DNA of 64,000 nt from Micromonospora chokoriensis (GTDB taxonomy: Bacteria; Actinomycetota; Actinomycetes; Mycobacteriales; Micromonosporaceae), in assembly GCF_000718555.1 (NCBI RefSeq), contig NZ_JOAN01000015.1:1-64000 (forward strand), written 5' to 3'. Made by a program: the position numbers and the translations under genes. A model generated the notes under the pieces. It saw only the letters and a program-made list of their open reading frames with translations. It was not told where the DNA came from and did not search any database. Within the stretch, counting starts at the first letter, position 1. Each line of letters opens with the position of its first letter. Shown here piece after piece: positions 17,230 to 26,000 of the stretch.

Positions 17230-17853
17230 GTGCAGGATCGGTTTGACAGTCAGGGTCGTACCCGATGGAAGCGGTTCGCCGCCATGATGGTGCCCACCAC
17301 GGCGGCCGCCGGCGCCATCCTGTTCGGAATGTCGACCGGCGCGATCGCCTCCGACATCACGGTCTCGGGGCAGACGTTCAAGATTGGTGCCAACCGCCTT
17401 GAGGGCGACGGCTTCAAGCAGTACGGCGGCATCGTCCGCGAGAAGGGCAAGGACGGAAAGGCCGGTCAGGTCCACCCGATCGCGCTCTCCGAGATCAGCA
17501 GCGCCGAGCTGTACAGCCTCTGCCAGTCCGTCCGCGCCGACCTGCCGGGCCTGCCGGTGGTGCTCACCATCAACGCCGGCGAGGGTAAGGAACCCGCCCG
17601 CGCCAAGGACCTGCTTATCGCGATGGACTCGTTGAACGGCAACGCGACCTTCACCAACATCAAGATCGGCCGGGACGCCACCGACCTGAACCCGACCGCG
17701 CAGGCCGGCTCGTTCGGCCAGAACTCCGACCACGTCACCATCACCAACCTGCAACAGGTGTCTCGCTACACCACGGCGGCCACGTTCAACCTGGTCGGCC
17801 TGAGGCTCAAGGTCAATGTGGGTGACGACGCCAAGGGCAAGGAGTGCTTCTGA
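17230..17853 (+). CDS. DUF6230 family secreted protein
   Basis: About 207 residues. A cytoplasmic start (VQDRFDSQGRTRWKRFAAM) leads into a signal-like helix ending near ATGAIAS at about residue 45. The mature part is rich in Thr, Val and Gly and has two cysteines, at LCQSV and the C-terminal ECF. The family has been mislabelled cholesterol esterase in databases; no hydrolase motif is visible here. The GTG is set by GAGGAGGAA 3 bases upstream. The next gene, DUF6114, is its usual partner in actinomycetes. It probably sits outside the membrane. Function is unknown. Confidence 0.75.
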   Translation: MQDRFDSQGRTRWKRFAAMMVPTTAAAGAILFGMSTGAIASDITVSGQTFKIGANRLEGDGFKQYGGIVREKGKDGKAGQVHPIALSEISSAELYSLCQSVRADLPGLPVVLTINAGEGKEPARAKDLLIAMDSLNGNATFTNIKIGRDATDLNPTAQAGSFGQNSDHVTITNLQQVSRYTTAATFNLVGLRLKVNVGDDAKGKECF

Positions 17854-17928
17854 GTGAGCCCCGGCCCGCGGTGGTCGACACCGCGGGCCGGGCCCAGGTC
17901 CCCGATCCCGCTCGGCCAGGAGGAGTAC

Positions 17929-19377
17929 GTGACAACCGCGAACCCGTCCCACGCCCGGCCCGGTGGTCCGGCTCAGGCGTGGCGGTTCTTCCGCCGCTGG
18001 CGGCGCAGCCGACCGTTCTGGGGCGGACTGCTCATCGCTCTGGCCGGGTTGGAGATGTTCGCCTCCACCCGAATGACCCTCAACGGCCTCAGCTTTCGCA
18101 GCGGGGCGACCGGCCTACTCTCGTTGCTGATCCCGGTCATCCTGGTGACCTGTGGCCTGCTGCTCTGGTTCACCCCGGCGCAGCGGCTGTTCTACTCGGT
18201 CGTCGCGGCGGTCACTGCGGTGTACTCGCTGATCGGGCTCAACCTCGGCGGCTTCTTCGTCGGTCTGTTGCTCGGCATCGTCGGCAGCGCGCTCGCCTTC
18301 GCCTGGACGCCGACCCGCCCCGCCCCACCCCGGCAACAGGCCGACGCCGAAAAGGACGGCACTGGTCGGTCCGGTGAGGACCAGGGCGGTGTCGAGCGGG
18401 TCGAGCATCCGGCGCCCCGGGAGTCCGACGAGGGTGCGCCGCCCGACTGGCCGGGCCGCTCCGCTGATCCGCGAGCCTTCGCCATCGCTCTCGTGGTCCT
18501 CGGCCTGGCGGCCATCGGGCTGGCCAGCCAGCCGCGAGCGGTGCAGGCCGCGCCGAGCCGACCGGCCTCGACAGGCTGTCCCACCCCTCCCGGGACCGGC
18601 ACCCCGATGCCCACCCGTAGCGCGGCCACGCCGACACCTCCCCGCAGCGCGGCCACGCCGACGCCCACCCGGAGCCCGGAGCGGGGCGGCAATGTCATCA
18701 CCGACATCCTGGACGGAATCGGCGATCTGCTCAGCGGTGGCCGCCGGGAGGGGTCCGCCGCGCCGGCAGTGACCCCGACCGGCACGCCCGCAGCCCGGCC
18801 GACCGGCAGCGCGACGCCCCGCCCCGGGCCTGCCGACTGCCCGTCGCAGATCCCGGGCAAGTCGACCCCGGGTAAGCCCGGCACCACGGCACCCGACCGG
18901 CCGGCAACGGTGCAGCCGGGCAAGCCGCTGCCGCGCATCGCCGCCGATCCGGCGTTGCCGACCGTGGCGCAGACACCGTCGAAGCTCACCGGATCGTCGG
19001 TACGGATGACCGGGCTGCGCTTCGAGGGGATCACGGACCTGCACACCGTCAAGGGCGACCTCAAGGTGCTGAAGTTCAGCATGCGGGAGGCGGTGACCGC
19101 CGACTTCCTGCTGCGCGCCGACGGCCCCGAAGGGCGCAACCAGCGGTACGCGACCGACCAGTTGACCGTCCGGGGAGACGTGGCCTTCTACGCGACCCGG
19201 TTCGTCGGCCGACTGCTCGGCATCAAGATCACGCTGACTCCGGATCTGCCGCTACCGGACGGCATCCCGGTCACCTCGCCCATTCCGATCACGTTCACCG
19301 ATCCGGCTATCGACCTGGCCTACGTCACGAGTGACACGCTGACCGCCCGCCCGGCATTGGCACTCACCCTTAGCTGA
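17929..19377 (+). CDS. DUF6114 domain membrane protein with Pro/Thr-rich linker
   Basis: About 482 residues. The first ~115 residues form the DUF6114 four-helix membrane domain (FWGGLLIALAGLEMF onward). A charged stretch and another helix (AFAIALVVLGLAAIGLA, around 185-200) follow. Then comes a low-complexity linker with repeated T-P-x-R-S-A-A-T-P units, and a C-terminal beta-rich domain of about 130 residues beginning near MTGLRFEGITDLHTVKGDL. The latter is probably external. AGGAGGAG at 17918-17925 fixes the GTG start. It is 75 bp after DUF6230 and surely co-transcribed. Role unknown; the pair may build a cell-surface or developmental structure (speculative). Confidence 0.72.
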   Translation: MTTANPSHARPGGPAQAWRFFRRWRRSRPFWGGLLIALAGLEMFASTRMTLNGLSFRSGATGLLSLLIPVILVTCGLLLWFTPAQRLFYSVVAAVTAVYSLIGLNLGGFFVGLLLGIVGSALAFAWTPTRPAPPRQQADAEKDGTGRSGEDQGGVERVEHPAPRESDEGAPPDWPGRSADPRAFAIALVVLGLAAIGLASQPRAVQAAPSRPASTGCPTPPGTGTPMPTRSAATPTPPRSAATPTPTRSPERGGNVITDILDGIGDLLSGGRREGSAAPAVTPTGTPAARPTGSATPRPGPADCPSQIPGKSTPGKPGTTAPDRPATVQPGKPLPRIAADPALPTVAQTPSKLTGSSVRMTGLRFEGITDLHTVKGDLKVLKFSMREAVTADFLLRADGPEGRNQRYATDQLTVRGDVAFYATRFVGRLLGIKITLTPDLPLPDGIPVTSPIPITFTDPAIDLAYVTSDTLTARPALALTLS

Positions 19378-19438
19378 GCGCCCGGCTGCGTGGCCACCCT
19401 CAGCGCGCGGCCGCGCGAGCAGCCTCGGCTCGACGCAC

Positions 19439-19484
19439 GGCTGCGCGCGGCGACGGACTCGTCGTACCGTCGACGCGCGCAGCC
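19439..19484. terminator. bidirectional hairpin between convergent genes
   Basis: A perfect 11-bp inverted repeat, GGCTGCGCGCG (19439-19449) with CGCGCGCAGCC (19474-19484), lies midway between the stop of the DUF6114 gene and that of the DUF885 gene. It can serve both strands. The 24-base loop is longer than usual. Confidence 0.5.
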
Positions 19485-19493
19485 GCGGCCCGG

Positions 19494-21164
19494 TCAGAGC
19501 CGGGCCAGCGCCCGGCGCAGCGGGTCGAGACCCAGCGCACCCAGGTCCAACGCCTGCCGGTGGAACTCCCGCAGGTCGAAATCGGCGCCCTTGCGGGCCT
19601 TGGCGTCCTCGCGGGCCTGGAGCCAGATTCGCTCACCCACCTTGTACGACGGTGCCTGCCCCGGCCAACCCAGGTAGCGGTTCAGCTCGAAGCGCAGATT
19701 CTCGTCCGGCACCCGGCAGTGCGCCCGCATGAACTCCCAGCCCAGCTCGGGCGTCCACCGCTCGCCCGGGTGGAAACCGAAGGGGTTGTCCTTCGGGATC
19801 TCCAGCTCCAGGTGCATGCCGATGTCCACGATCACCCGTGCCGCGCGCATCGCCTGGCCGTCGAGCATGCCCAGCTTGTCGCCCGGGTCGTCCAGATAGC
19901 CCAGCTCGTCCATCAGCCGCTCCGAGTAGAGCGCCCAGCCCTCACCGTGCCCGGAAACCCAGCAGAGCAGCCGCTGCCAGCGGTTGAGCAGGTCGGCCCG
20001 GACGGCGGTCTGCGCCACCTGGAGATGGTGGCCCGGCACGCCCTCGTGGTAGACCGTGGTCACCTCTCGCCAGGTGGAGAAGTCGCTGATGCCCTGCGGC
20101 ACCGCCCACCACATCCGGCCCGGACGGGAGAAGTCCTCACTCGGGCCGGTGTAGTAGATGGCGCCGTCGCTGGTCGGGGCGAGGCAGCACTCGATGCGGC
20201 GCACCTGCTCCGGGATGTCGAAGTGGGTGCCGTGAAGCTCGGTGATCGCCTTGTCGGCCAGCGCCTGCATCCAGTCCCGGAATGCCTCCTTGCCCTGGAT
20301 GGTCCGGGCCGGGTCGGCGTCCAACCTGACAACGGCCTCGTCGACCGTGGCACCGGAGCCGGCGATGCGTCCGGCCACGACCCGCATCTCCGCCTCCAGG
20401 CGGGCCAACTCCGCGAAGCCCCAGGCGTACGTCTCGTCCAGGTCGATCTTGGCGCCGAGGAAGTACTGCGAGGCGAGCTCGTAGCGCTCCCGACCGGCGG
20501 CCTGCTTGTCGCGTCCGTGCGGGGCCAACTCGGTACGCAGGAACTGACCGAACTCAGCGGTCGCCGCGGTCGCCGACGCCGCACCCCGACGCAGCTCCGC
20601 GCCGAGCGTGCCCTCCGCACCCAGCCGCTCGACCAGCCCGTGGAAGAAGTTGTCCCCGGTCGGGTCGGTCCAGATGTCGCACTGCTTGGCCACCTCGACC
20701 AGCTGCACCTTCGAGCTGACCTCACCAGCGGCGAGCGCCTCGCGCAGGGTGGTCTTGTAGCCCTCCAGCGCGCCGGCGAAGCCGTTGAGCCGGGCGGCGA
20801 TGTTGGCCTGCTCGTCGCTTGTCGCGCTGGGCATCAGGTCGAACACCATGCGGATCTCGTGCAACCCGCTGGTGATCACGCTGACCTCGCTGGTCACCTC
20901 CCCGGCGTCGTACCGGGCCAGGTCCAGGCCGAGTCGTTCCTGCATAGCCTCCTGGGCGGTCCGCTCCGATTCGGTCTCCGGCTCGGTCGCCTCCAGCTCG
21001 GTGAGCGTCCGGCGGGTGAGGTCCGCCCGTGCCCGGTAGCCGTCGGGCGAGAGGTCGTCGAGCTGGTCGTCATGGCCGGCAATGCCGACGAAGGTCGCGC
21101 CGGTCGGGCTCAACGGAGCCCACTCGGCCACGTAGCGGTTGGCGAGTTCATCAATTCGTCCCAC
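19494..21164 (-). CDS. DUF885 domain protein, probable metallopeptidase
   Basis: 556 residues, typical full length for the DUF885 family. The zinc-binding signature HEGVPGHHLQ lies near residue 370, with a downstream GHGEGWALYSERLMDE supplying the further metal ligand, as in thermolysin-like (gluzincin) enzymes. No signal peptide is seen, so it is probably cytoplasmic. The family is generally assumed to contain peptidases or esterases; the substrate is not known. The gene is divergent from the EamA transporter, with about 130 bp between them. Confidence 0.82.
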   Translation of the reverse strand: MGRIDELANRYVAEWAPLSPTGATFVGIAGHDDQLDDLSPDGYRARADLTRRTLTELEATEPETESERTAQEAMQERLGLDLARYDAGEVTSEVSVITSGLHEIRMVFDLMPSATSDEQANIAARLNGFAGALEGYKTTLREALAAGEVSSKVQLVEVAKQCDIWTDPTGDNFFHGLVERLGAEGTLGAELRRGAASATAATAEFGQFLRTELAPHGRDKQAAGRERYELASQYFLGAKIDLDETYAWGFAELARLEAEMRVVAGRIAGSGATVDEAVVRLDADPARTIQGKEAFRDWMQALADKAITELHGTHFDIPEQVRRIECCLAPTSDGAIYYTGPSEDFSRPGRMWWAVPQGISDFSTWREVTTVYHEGVPGHHLQVAQTAVRADLLNRWQRLLCWVSGHGEGWALYSERLMDELGYLDDPGDKLGMLDGQAMRAARVIVDIGMHLELEIPKDNPFGFHPGERWTPELGWEFMRAHCRVPDENLRFELNRYLGWPGQAPSYKVGERIWLQAREDAKARKGADFDLREFHRQALDLGALGLDPLRRALARL

Positions 21165-21294
21165 GCTGCGACCCTACGTGACCATTCCACCCTGGTGTCG
21201 CCGACGTTTGTCGTGTTCAAGCCGCAAGTTGCGGTACGGCGGGGCGGCCGAAAGGCCCGCGACTTTGTCGTACGGTTACGGCAGAGTGTCAGGG

Positions 21295-22275
21295 GTGACC
21301 ACCGATACCACTCCTGACAAAGCGCCGGTCCGCGCCTGGCTGCCCGGCTTCGTCGCCCTCGCCGCGATCTGGGGTGCCAGCTTCCTCTTCATCAAGGTCG
21401 GGGTGGCCGAGCTGCATCCGGTCCAGCTCACCCTCTACCGAGTGGTCGCCGGCGCGTTGACCCTGTTGGTGGTCCTCGCCGTGCTGCGCGACCGGCTGCC
21501 CCGCGAGCCCAGGGTCTGGGCGCACCTGGCCGTTGTCGCCGCGTTCGGCGTGGCGTTGCCGTTCACCCTCTTCGGCTACGGAGAGCAGCGGGTCGAATCG
21601 ATGCTGGCCGGCATCTGGAACGCCACCACGCCGCTGATCGTGCTGCCGCTGGCGGTGCTCGTCTTCCGCACCGAGCGGCTGACCGTGCGCCGTGCGGTCG
21701 GGCTGGGGCTGGGCTTTGTCGGGGTGCTGGTGGTGCTCGGGGTCTGGGAGGGCATCGGCGGGGCGCACTTCACCGGGCAGCTCATGTGCTTCGGCGCGGC
21801 GGCCTGCTATGGCGTCGCCATTCCGTACCAGAAGCGGTTCGTCGCTGGCAGCGCGTACTCAGGTCTGTCGCTGTCCGCCGCGCAGCTGCTGCTCGCCGCC
21901 GTGCAACTGGCCATCGTCACCCCGATCGTCGCGGGCCTGCCGCCGCTGCCCACCGAGCTGTCGCCGGGGGTGGTGGGAAGCGTGCTGGCTCTCGGCGCGC
22001 TCGGCACCGGGCTCGCGTTCGTGATCAACATGCGTAACATCCGGTTGGCCGGCGCGAGCACGGCGTCCACCGTCACGTACCTGATCCCGATCTTCGCGGT
22101 GCTGATCGGCGCCGTGGCGCTCGACGAGCGACTCAACTGGCACCAACCGGTCGGCGCGCTGATCGTGCTGCTCGGGGTCGCGGTCTCGCAGGGGCTGTTC
22201 GGTCGCCGCCGGAGCAGCCCGGTGGTCGGCGTCGGCGCACCCGCCGCACCCGCCGCCGAGCCCGCCCGCCGCTGA
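21295..22275 (+). CDS. EamA/DMT family transporter
   Basis: About 326 residues with ten hydrophobic helices arranged as two EamA repeats: the first opens with FVALAAIWGASFLFIKVGV, the second with GQLMCFGAAACYGVAIPYQKR. The second repeat ends in the typical YLIPIFAVLIGAVALDERL segment. Such proteins export small metabolites or amino acids; the substrate here cannot be told. The start is uncertain between GTG 21286 and GTG 21295; the frame upstream to 21139 is not family-like. Confidence 0.85.
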   Translation: MTTDTTPDKAPVRAWLPGFVALAAIWGASFLFIKVGVAELHPVQLTLYRVVAGALTLLVVLAVLRDRLPREPRVWAHLAVVAAFGVALPFTLFGYGEQRVESMLAGIWNATTPLIVLPLAVLVFRTERLTVRRAVGLGLGFVGVLVVLGVWEGIGGAHFTGQLMCFGAAACYGVAIPYQKRFVAGSAYSGLSLSAAQLLLAAVQLAIVTPIVAGLPPLPTELSPGVVGSVLALGALGTGLAFVINMRNIRLAGASTASTVTYLIPIFAVLIGAVALDERLNWHQPVGALIVLLGVAVSQGLFGRRRSSPVVGVGAPAAPAAEPARR

Positions 22276-22296
22276 CCGGCCGCCGCGTCGCGGGGG

Positions 22297-23370
22297 TCAG
22301 GGGCGATCGTGCGTCCAGGCCACCAACTGCTCTGCCGACCAGGTGTTGATCACGCGGTCGGCGGGGACGCCGCAGAGGGCGGCGCGCTCGCAGCCGAACC
22401 GTTGCCAGTCGAGTTGGCCGGGCGCGTGCGCGTCGGTGTTGATGGCGAACCGGCAGCCGGCCTCCAACGCGCGGCGGATCAGGCGCTTCGGCGGGTCCTG
22501 CCGCTCCGGCCGAGAATTGATCTCGACGGCGGTGTCGTGCTCGGCGCAGGCGGCGAAGACGGCGTCCGCGTCGAAGTCGCTCTCTGCCCGGGTACGCGCG
22601 CGGTGCCCCCGATCGCCCGGACCGGTCACCCCGGCCGGGCGGGACGACACCATCCGGCCGGTGACGTGGCCGAGGATGTCCAGGTGTGGGTTGGCGACGG
22701 CTTTCAGCATGCGGCGGGTCATCTTCGACCGCTCGTCCTTCAGGCCGCTGTGCACCGACCCGACCACCACGTCGAGCCGGGCCAGCAACTCGTCGTCCTG
22801 GTCCAGGGAACCGTCGGCGAGGATGTCCACCTCGATCCCGGTGAGGATCCGGAAACCCTCGGGCAGCGCCGCGTTGACCTGGGCCACGTGGTCGAGTTGC
22901 TGGCGTAGCCGCGCCGCGGTCAGCCCCCGGGCCACCGTCAGCCGGGGCGAGTGGTCGGTCAGCACCACGTACTCGTGGCCCAACTCCACCGCCGCCAGCG
23001 CCATCTCCTCGATCGGCGAGCCACCGTCGGACCAGTCCGAGTGGGTGTGACAGTCGCCGCGAAGGGCGGCGCGCAGCGCCGTGGCCTCGGCATCCAGATC
23101 GCTGCCCTCGGTCGCCACCAGTCGGCGCAGGTAGACCGGCTCCTCACCGGCGAGGGACTCCGCCACGCAGCGGGCCGTGACGTCACCGACCCCGGCCAAC
23201 TCGGTGAGCGTGCCGTTGCCGGCCCGTTCGGTCAGCTCGGCCGAAGACAGGCCGGCGAGCGCCTTCGCCGCCGACCGGAACGCGCGTACCCGGTAGGTGG
23301 CCTCGTTGGCCCGCTCCAACAGGAACGCGATCCGGCGCAGGTCGGCGATGGGATCTCTCGCGCGGGCCAT
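22297..23370 (-). CDS. PHP domain phosphoesterase with helix-hairpin-helix N-terminus
   Basis: 357 residues. The N-terminal ~95 residues (ELAGVGDVTARCVAESL) form a DNA polymerase X-type HhH region. The PHP domain starts at DCHTHSDWSDG near residue 107 and carries the other metal-binding blocks VVLTDHSPRL, GIEVDIL, VVVGSVHSG and FAINTDAHAP. It is a stand-alone version of the PHP part of bacterial PolX without the polymerase palm. A metal-dependent phosphoesterase or nuclease activity is likely. It starts 1 bp after the M23 lipoprotein gene and is surely in its transcript. Confidence 0.83.
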   Translation of the reverse strand: MARARDPIADLRRIAFLLERANEATYRVRAFRSAAKALAGLSSAELTERAGNGTLTELAGVGDVTARCVAESLAGEEPVYLRRLVATEGSDLDAEATALRAALRGDCHTHSDWSDGGSPIEEMALAAVELGHEYVVLTDHSPRLTVARGLTAARLRQQLDHVAQVNAALPEGFRILTGIEVDILADGSLDQDDELLARLDVVVGSVHSGLKDERSKMTRRMLKAVANPHLDILGHVTGRMVSSRPAGVTGPGDRGHRARTRAESDFDADAVFAACAEHDTAVEINSRPERQDPPKRLIRRALEAGCRFAINTDAHAPGQLDWQRFGCERAALCGVPADRVINTWSAEQLVAWTHDRP

Positions 23371-23371
23371 G

Positions 23372-24136
23372 TCAGGGCGCCTTCGGGCAGCCGTGCTTGC
23401 GTTGCCACGCGGTCACCTCGGTGGCTGGCTCCCGATTGCCGCCGCCTCGCCAGGAGTCCAGGTAACGCGCCGGCCAGATCACCCCGCGCCGAATCCACCA
23501 GCCGTCCTTGCCCGTGCAGGCCGGCGAGATGCCGAAGTGCACATGGCACACGTTGTTCGCGTTGCCGGTGCGGCCCACCTTGCCGAGCTGCTGCCCGGCG
23601 CGGACCCGCACCCCGGCGTCGACGCCGCTGGTCACGACGCTCAGGTGTGAGCCGTAGTAGCGCACCCCGTCGTCGCCGAGCAGGGCGACCGACAGGCCGC
23701 CGTTGTCCGGCCCCTGCTGCCCACGCTTGGAATACCTGTCCACGCGACTCACCTCAAGCACCGTCCCGTCGGTCACCGCCACGAACGGCTCGCCGCAGTC
23801 GGCGAACAGGTCCGTCGCCGGGTACGCCCCGTGCGTCGGGTGATAGTCGACGTTGTCGGCGCGTACCGGGAAGACATGCTTGAGCCCGGTGCGGGGTGCC
23901 GTCGCCGACGGCCTGGCCGACGACGGCACCGGGCGGCCCGGGTCGGTCGCCGTCGGCGTGGGCGGTTGGGACGGCGGCTGGTCGGCGGTCGCCCAGACCA
24001 CCGGTGGCGTCGGCGCGGCGCCGTCGGGTGGCACCCCCGGCCGCGTGGTCGCGCAGCCGGCGGCCAGCACCGGGGCGAGCAGCAGCAGGATCGGGTACGC
24101 CGGACGAGCGCGGCGGCTGATCGTCGGCGAGGACAT
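23372..24136 (-). CDS. M23 family peptidase lipoprotein
   Basis: 254 residues. The signal peptide ends in the lipobox LAAGC near residue 28, so it should be lipid-anchored outside the cell. A Pro-rich linker (about 35-80) precedes the M23/LytM domain. Zinc ligands are recognisable in HGAYPATDLF (H-x-x-x-x-x-D type) and CHVHFG near the end. M23 enzymes are endopeptidases of peptidoglycan cross-links. The insert between the two motifs (RYSKRGQQGPDNGG) is longer than in classic LytM. First gene of a two-gene unit with the PHP protein. Confidence 0.85.
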   Translation of the reverse strand: MSSPTISRRARPAYPILLLLAPVLAAGCATTRPGVPPDGAAPTPPVVWATADQPPSQPPTPTATDPGRPVPSSARPSATAPRTGLKHVFPVRADNVDYHPTHGAYPATDLFADCGEPFVAVTDGTVLEVSRVDRYSKRGQQGPDNGGLSVALLGDDGVRYYGSHLSVVTSGVDAGVRVRAGQQLGKVGRTGNANNVCHVHFGISPACTGKDGWWIRRGVIWPARYLDSWRGGGNREPATEVTAWQRKHGCPKAP

Positions 24137-24201
24137 TCGGTCATCCTGGCAGAGCCGGTACCGTGGGGACGAGCGGCACGCGTGAGGGGAGGGCAGCGAC
24201 G

Positions 24202-24591
24202 GTGACCATTGCCCGACCCGATCCTGGCCCGGATTTCGGTGCCGCCCGCCCGGTGCCGCGTACCCCGTCGGGTCTCTTCCCCTCCGGGCCCCCGACCCGG
24301 CCCACCTACCGCGAGCCGCACCCGATCACCGGCGGTGGTGTCGCCTCCGGCGGCGGCGCGGCGGCCGGTTGGCTGCTGCTGTTCGGCCTGCTCGGCACCG
24401 ATGTGGCCAGCTACGCGTGGTGGACGGTGTTCGCCGGTCTGCTGGCCTGGGCCACCGCCCTGGTGCTGGTGCGCCACGGTGACCGGGGGGTGGCCACCGG
24501 GGTCGCCATCGTCACGGCGGGTGGCTGGAGCATCGCCGCCGCCGTGGTGGCGGTCCGCTGGGCCACAAGCGGTGACTGGCCGCTCTGGTGA
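24202..24591 (+). CDS. small membrane protein, unknown
   Basis: 129 residues. A Pro-rich cytoplasmic start of about 40 residues is followed by three hydrophobic helices (AAAGWLLLFGLL, WWTVFAGLLAWATALVLV and ATGVAIVTAGGWSIAAAVVAV). No family recognised. The GTG start has GAGGGGAGGG at 24184-24193. It is divergent from the M23 gene. Its composition and codon use match its neighbours, supporting a real gene. Confidence 0.65.
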   Translation: MTIARPDPGPDFGAARPVPRTPSGLFPSGPPTRPTYREPHPITGGGVASGGGAAAGWLLLFGLLGTDVASYAWWTVFAGLLAWATALVLVRHGDRGVATGVAIVTAGGWSIAAAVVAVRWATSGDWPLW

Positions 24592-24702
24592 GCGACACGA
24601 AACAGGCCCGAAACGGTTGTCGATGACTGCACCGTGTGCCCGGTTGGCTGCGTAGCGAATGCCGTCTTGACGTGGCCGCTGAGACTCGGCACGCTCGGGA
24701 CT

Positions 24703-24870
24703 ATGGCCTGGACCACTCCGCGGCAGGATCCCGATCGCAACCGTCGTCGCCTGCAGTTGCTGGCCGAGTTGGCGGGCGCCCGGGCGGTCCGCCAGCGCAG
24801 CCGACCGCAGCGGCAGCGCACCGAGCGTCTGCGCCAGCTCATCGCCACCCGCCGTCGAGTCACCGGCTGA
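24703..24870 (+). CDS. small arginine-rich protein (hypothetical)
   Basis: A 55-residue frame from ATG 24703, very basic (about 16 Arg) and predicted to be mostly helical. It could bind nucleic acid. There is no good Shine-Dalgarno (only GGGAC), so a leaderless transcript or a chance frame are both possible. A small stem with a TTCG loop (24893-24906) follows. The longer frame from 24634 has no better support. Confidence 0.35.
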   Translation: MAWTTPRQDPDRNRRRLQLLAELAGARAVRQRSRPQRQRTERLRQLIATRRRVTG

Positions 24871-24892
24871 TCCGACTTTGTCAGTAATGACC

Positions 24893-24906
24893 CGCCCTTC
24901 GGGGCG
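24893..24906. terminator. short TTCG-capped hairpin
   Basis: CGCCC-TTCG-GGGCG, a 5-bp stem with a stable tetraloop, lies between the small basic frame and the tadA operon. It is weak as a terminator; the bases around it (GACCCG and CGGGTC) could lengthen the structure. Confidence 0.3.
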
Positions 24907-24987
24907 TTGACGGGTCGCCTGCCGACCTGACCGGATAACGTGCACGCGTAACGAGTCGACGCTGTGTCGAGGGCTATTGGGGGGACC

Positions 24988-25515
24988 GTGTCGTACTTCG
25001 CTGCGGCCGTGGTGCGCGATGACAGTGGTTGGACCGCCGCCGAGGTCAATCTGCGTGGCGCCACCGACATCGACGAGGTCGCGGACCGGCTGCGCGACGT
25101 CGACCAGGAGGCCGACGTGTCGCTGCTCTTCGTCGAGGCCGACGACGCCTACCTGGTGGTCCTGCGCCTCGACGAGGGCGAGGACCTGCGGGTGTTCGGT
25201 TCGGATTCCGCGTACGCCGAGGAGTCGCCGCTGGGGTCGCTTCTGGTCGGTGACCTGAAGACCTCGGTGACCGGGCTCGACGGTGACGAGGAGCCCCGCC
25301 CGGTGAGCACCGGTGACGAGGAGAGCGAGCAGCCCGTCGTCGACCCGGAGGCCGACCCGGTCGGTGATGCAGACCTGCTGGCCAACCTGGGCATCTCCGC
25401 ACAGAAACTGCTGACCCTCTGCACCCACGAGGGGATGATGCCGGCGGACGTCACCGCCGAGATCTGCCAGGTGCTGGGCTGCGTCGACGAGGTCGAAGAC
25501 CTGCGTGAGGTCTGA
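24988..25515 (+). CDS. tRNA adenosine deaminase-associated protein
   Basis: About 175 residues, acidic. The N-terminal part (SYFAAAVVRDDSGWTAAEV onward) and the C-terminal LGISAQKLLTLCTHEGMMPADV are typical of the actinobacterial protein always found just before tadA; its role is unproven. A GGGGGGAC precedes the GTG. It overlaps tadA by 11 bp, so translation is probably coupled. An acidic low-complexity linker sits at about residues 100-130. Confidence 0.85.
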   Translation: MSYFAAAVVRDDSGWTAAEVNLRGATDIDEVADRLRDVDQEADVSLLFVEADDAYLVVLRLDEGEDLRVFGSDSAYAEESPLGSLLVGDLKTSVTGLDGDEEPRPVSTGDEESEQPVVDPEADPVGDADLLANLGISAQKLLTLCTHEGMMPADVTAEICQVLGCVDEVEDLREV

Positions 25516-25996
25516 GCCGGCCGGCCGACGGCAGCGCCACGAGCTGTGGATGCGCCGGGCCCTGGAGGTCGCCGTCACCGGGCCGCCGGTGGACGACGGG
25601 GTCAGCACCGACGTCGACGACGTGCCGGTGGGTGCGGTGCTCTACGGGCCGGACGGCACCGAGCTGGCCACCGGACGCAACGAGCGGGAGCTGACCGGCG
25701 ACCCCACCGCCCACGCCGAGGTGTTGGCCCTGCGCCGAGGTGCCGAGCGCACCGGCCGGTGGCGGCTGGACGGCTGCACCCTGGTGGTCACCCTCGAACC
25801 CTGCACCATGTGCGCGGGGGCGCTGGTGCTGGCCCGGGTCTCCACCGTCGTGTTCGGGGCGTGGGAGCCCAAGACCGGCGCGGCCGGATCGCTCTGGGAC
25901 GTACTGCGTGATCGTCGGCTCAACCACCGCCCCGAGGTCTACGGCGGGGTGCTGGAGGCCGAGACCGCGACTGTGCTGCGCGCGTTCTTCCGCTGA
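25505..25996 (+). CDS. tadA: tRNA-specific adenosine deaminase
   Basis: 163 residues. TadA converts A34 to inosine in tRNA-Arg(ACG). The zinc-dependent cytidine/deoxycytidylate deaminase signature is complete: HAE with catalytic Glu (TAHAEVLAL, near residue 73) and PCTMC (near residue 100), plus GRNERE in the substrate loop. The GTG start lies inside the upstream partner gene. An insert (STDVDD) before VPVGAVL is slightly longer than in enterobacterial TadA. Confidence 0.92.
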   Translation: MRSEPAGRRQRHELWMRRALEVAVTGPPVDDGVSTDVDDVPVGAVLYGPDGTELATGRNERELTGDPTAHAEVLALRRGAERTGRWRLDGCTLVVTLEPCTMCAGALVLARVSTVVFGAWEPKTGAAGSLWDVLRDRRLNHRPEVYGGVLEAETATVLRAFFR

Positions 25997-26000
25997 AGGC

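Noticed and set aside
24634..24702. Upstream start for the small Arg-rich protein
   Set aside because: The 23 extra residues have no ribosome site and unlike composition. ATG 24703 is a better start, though the gene itself is uncertain.
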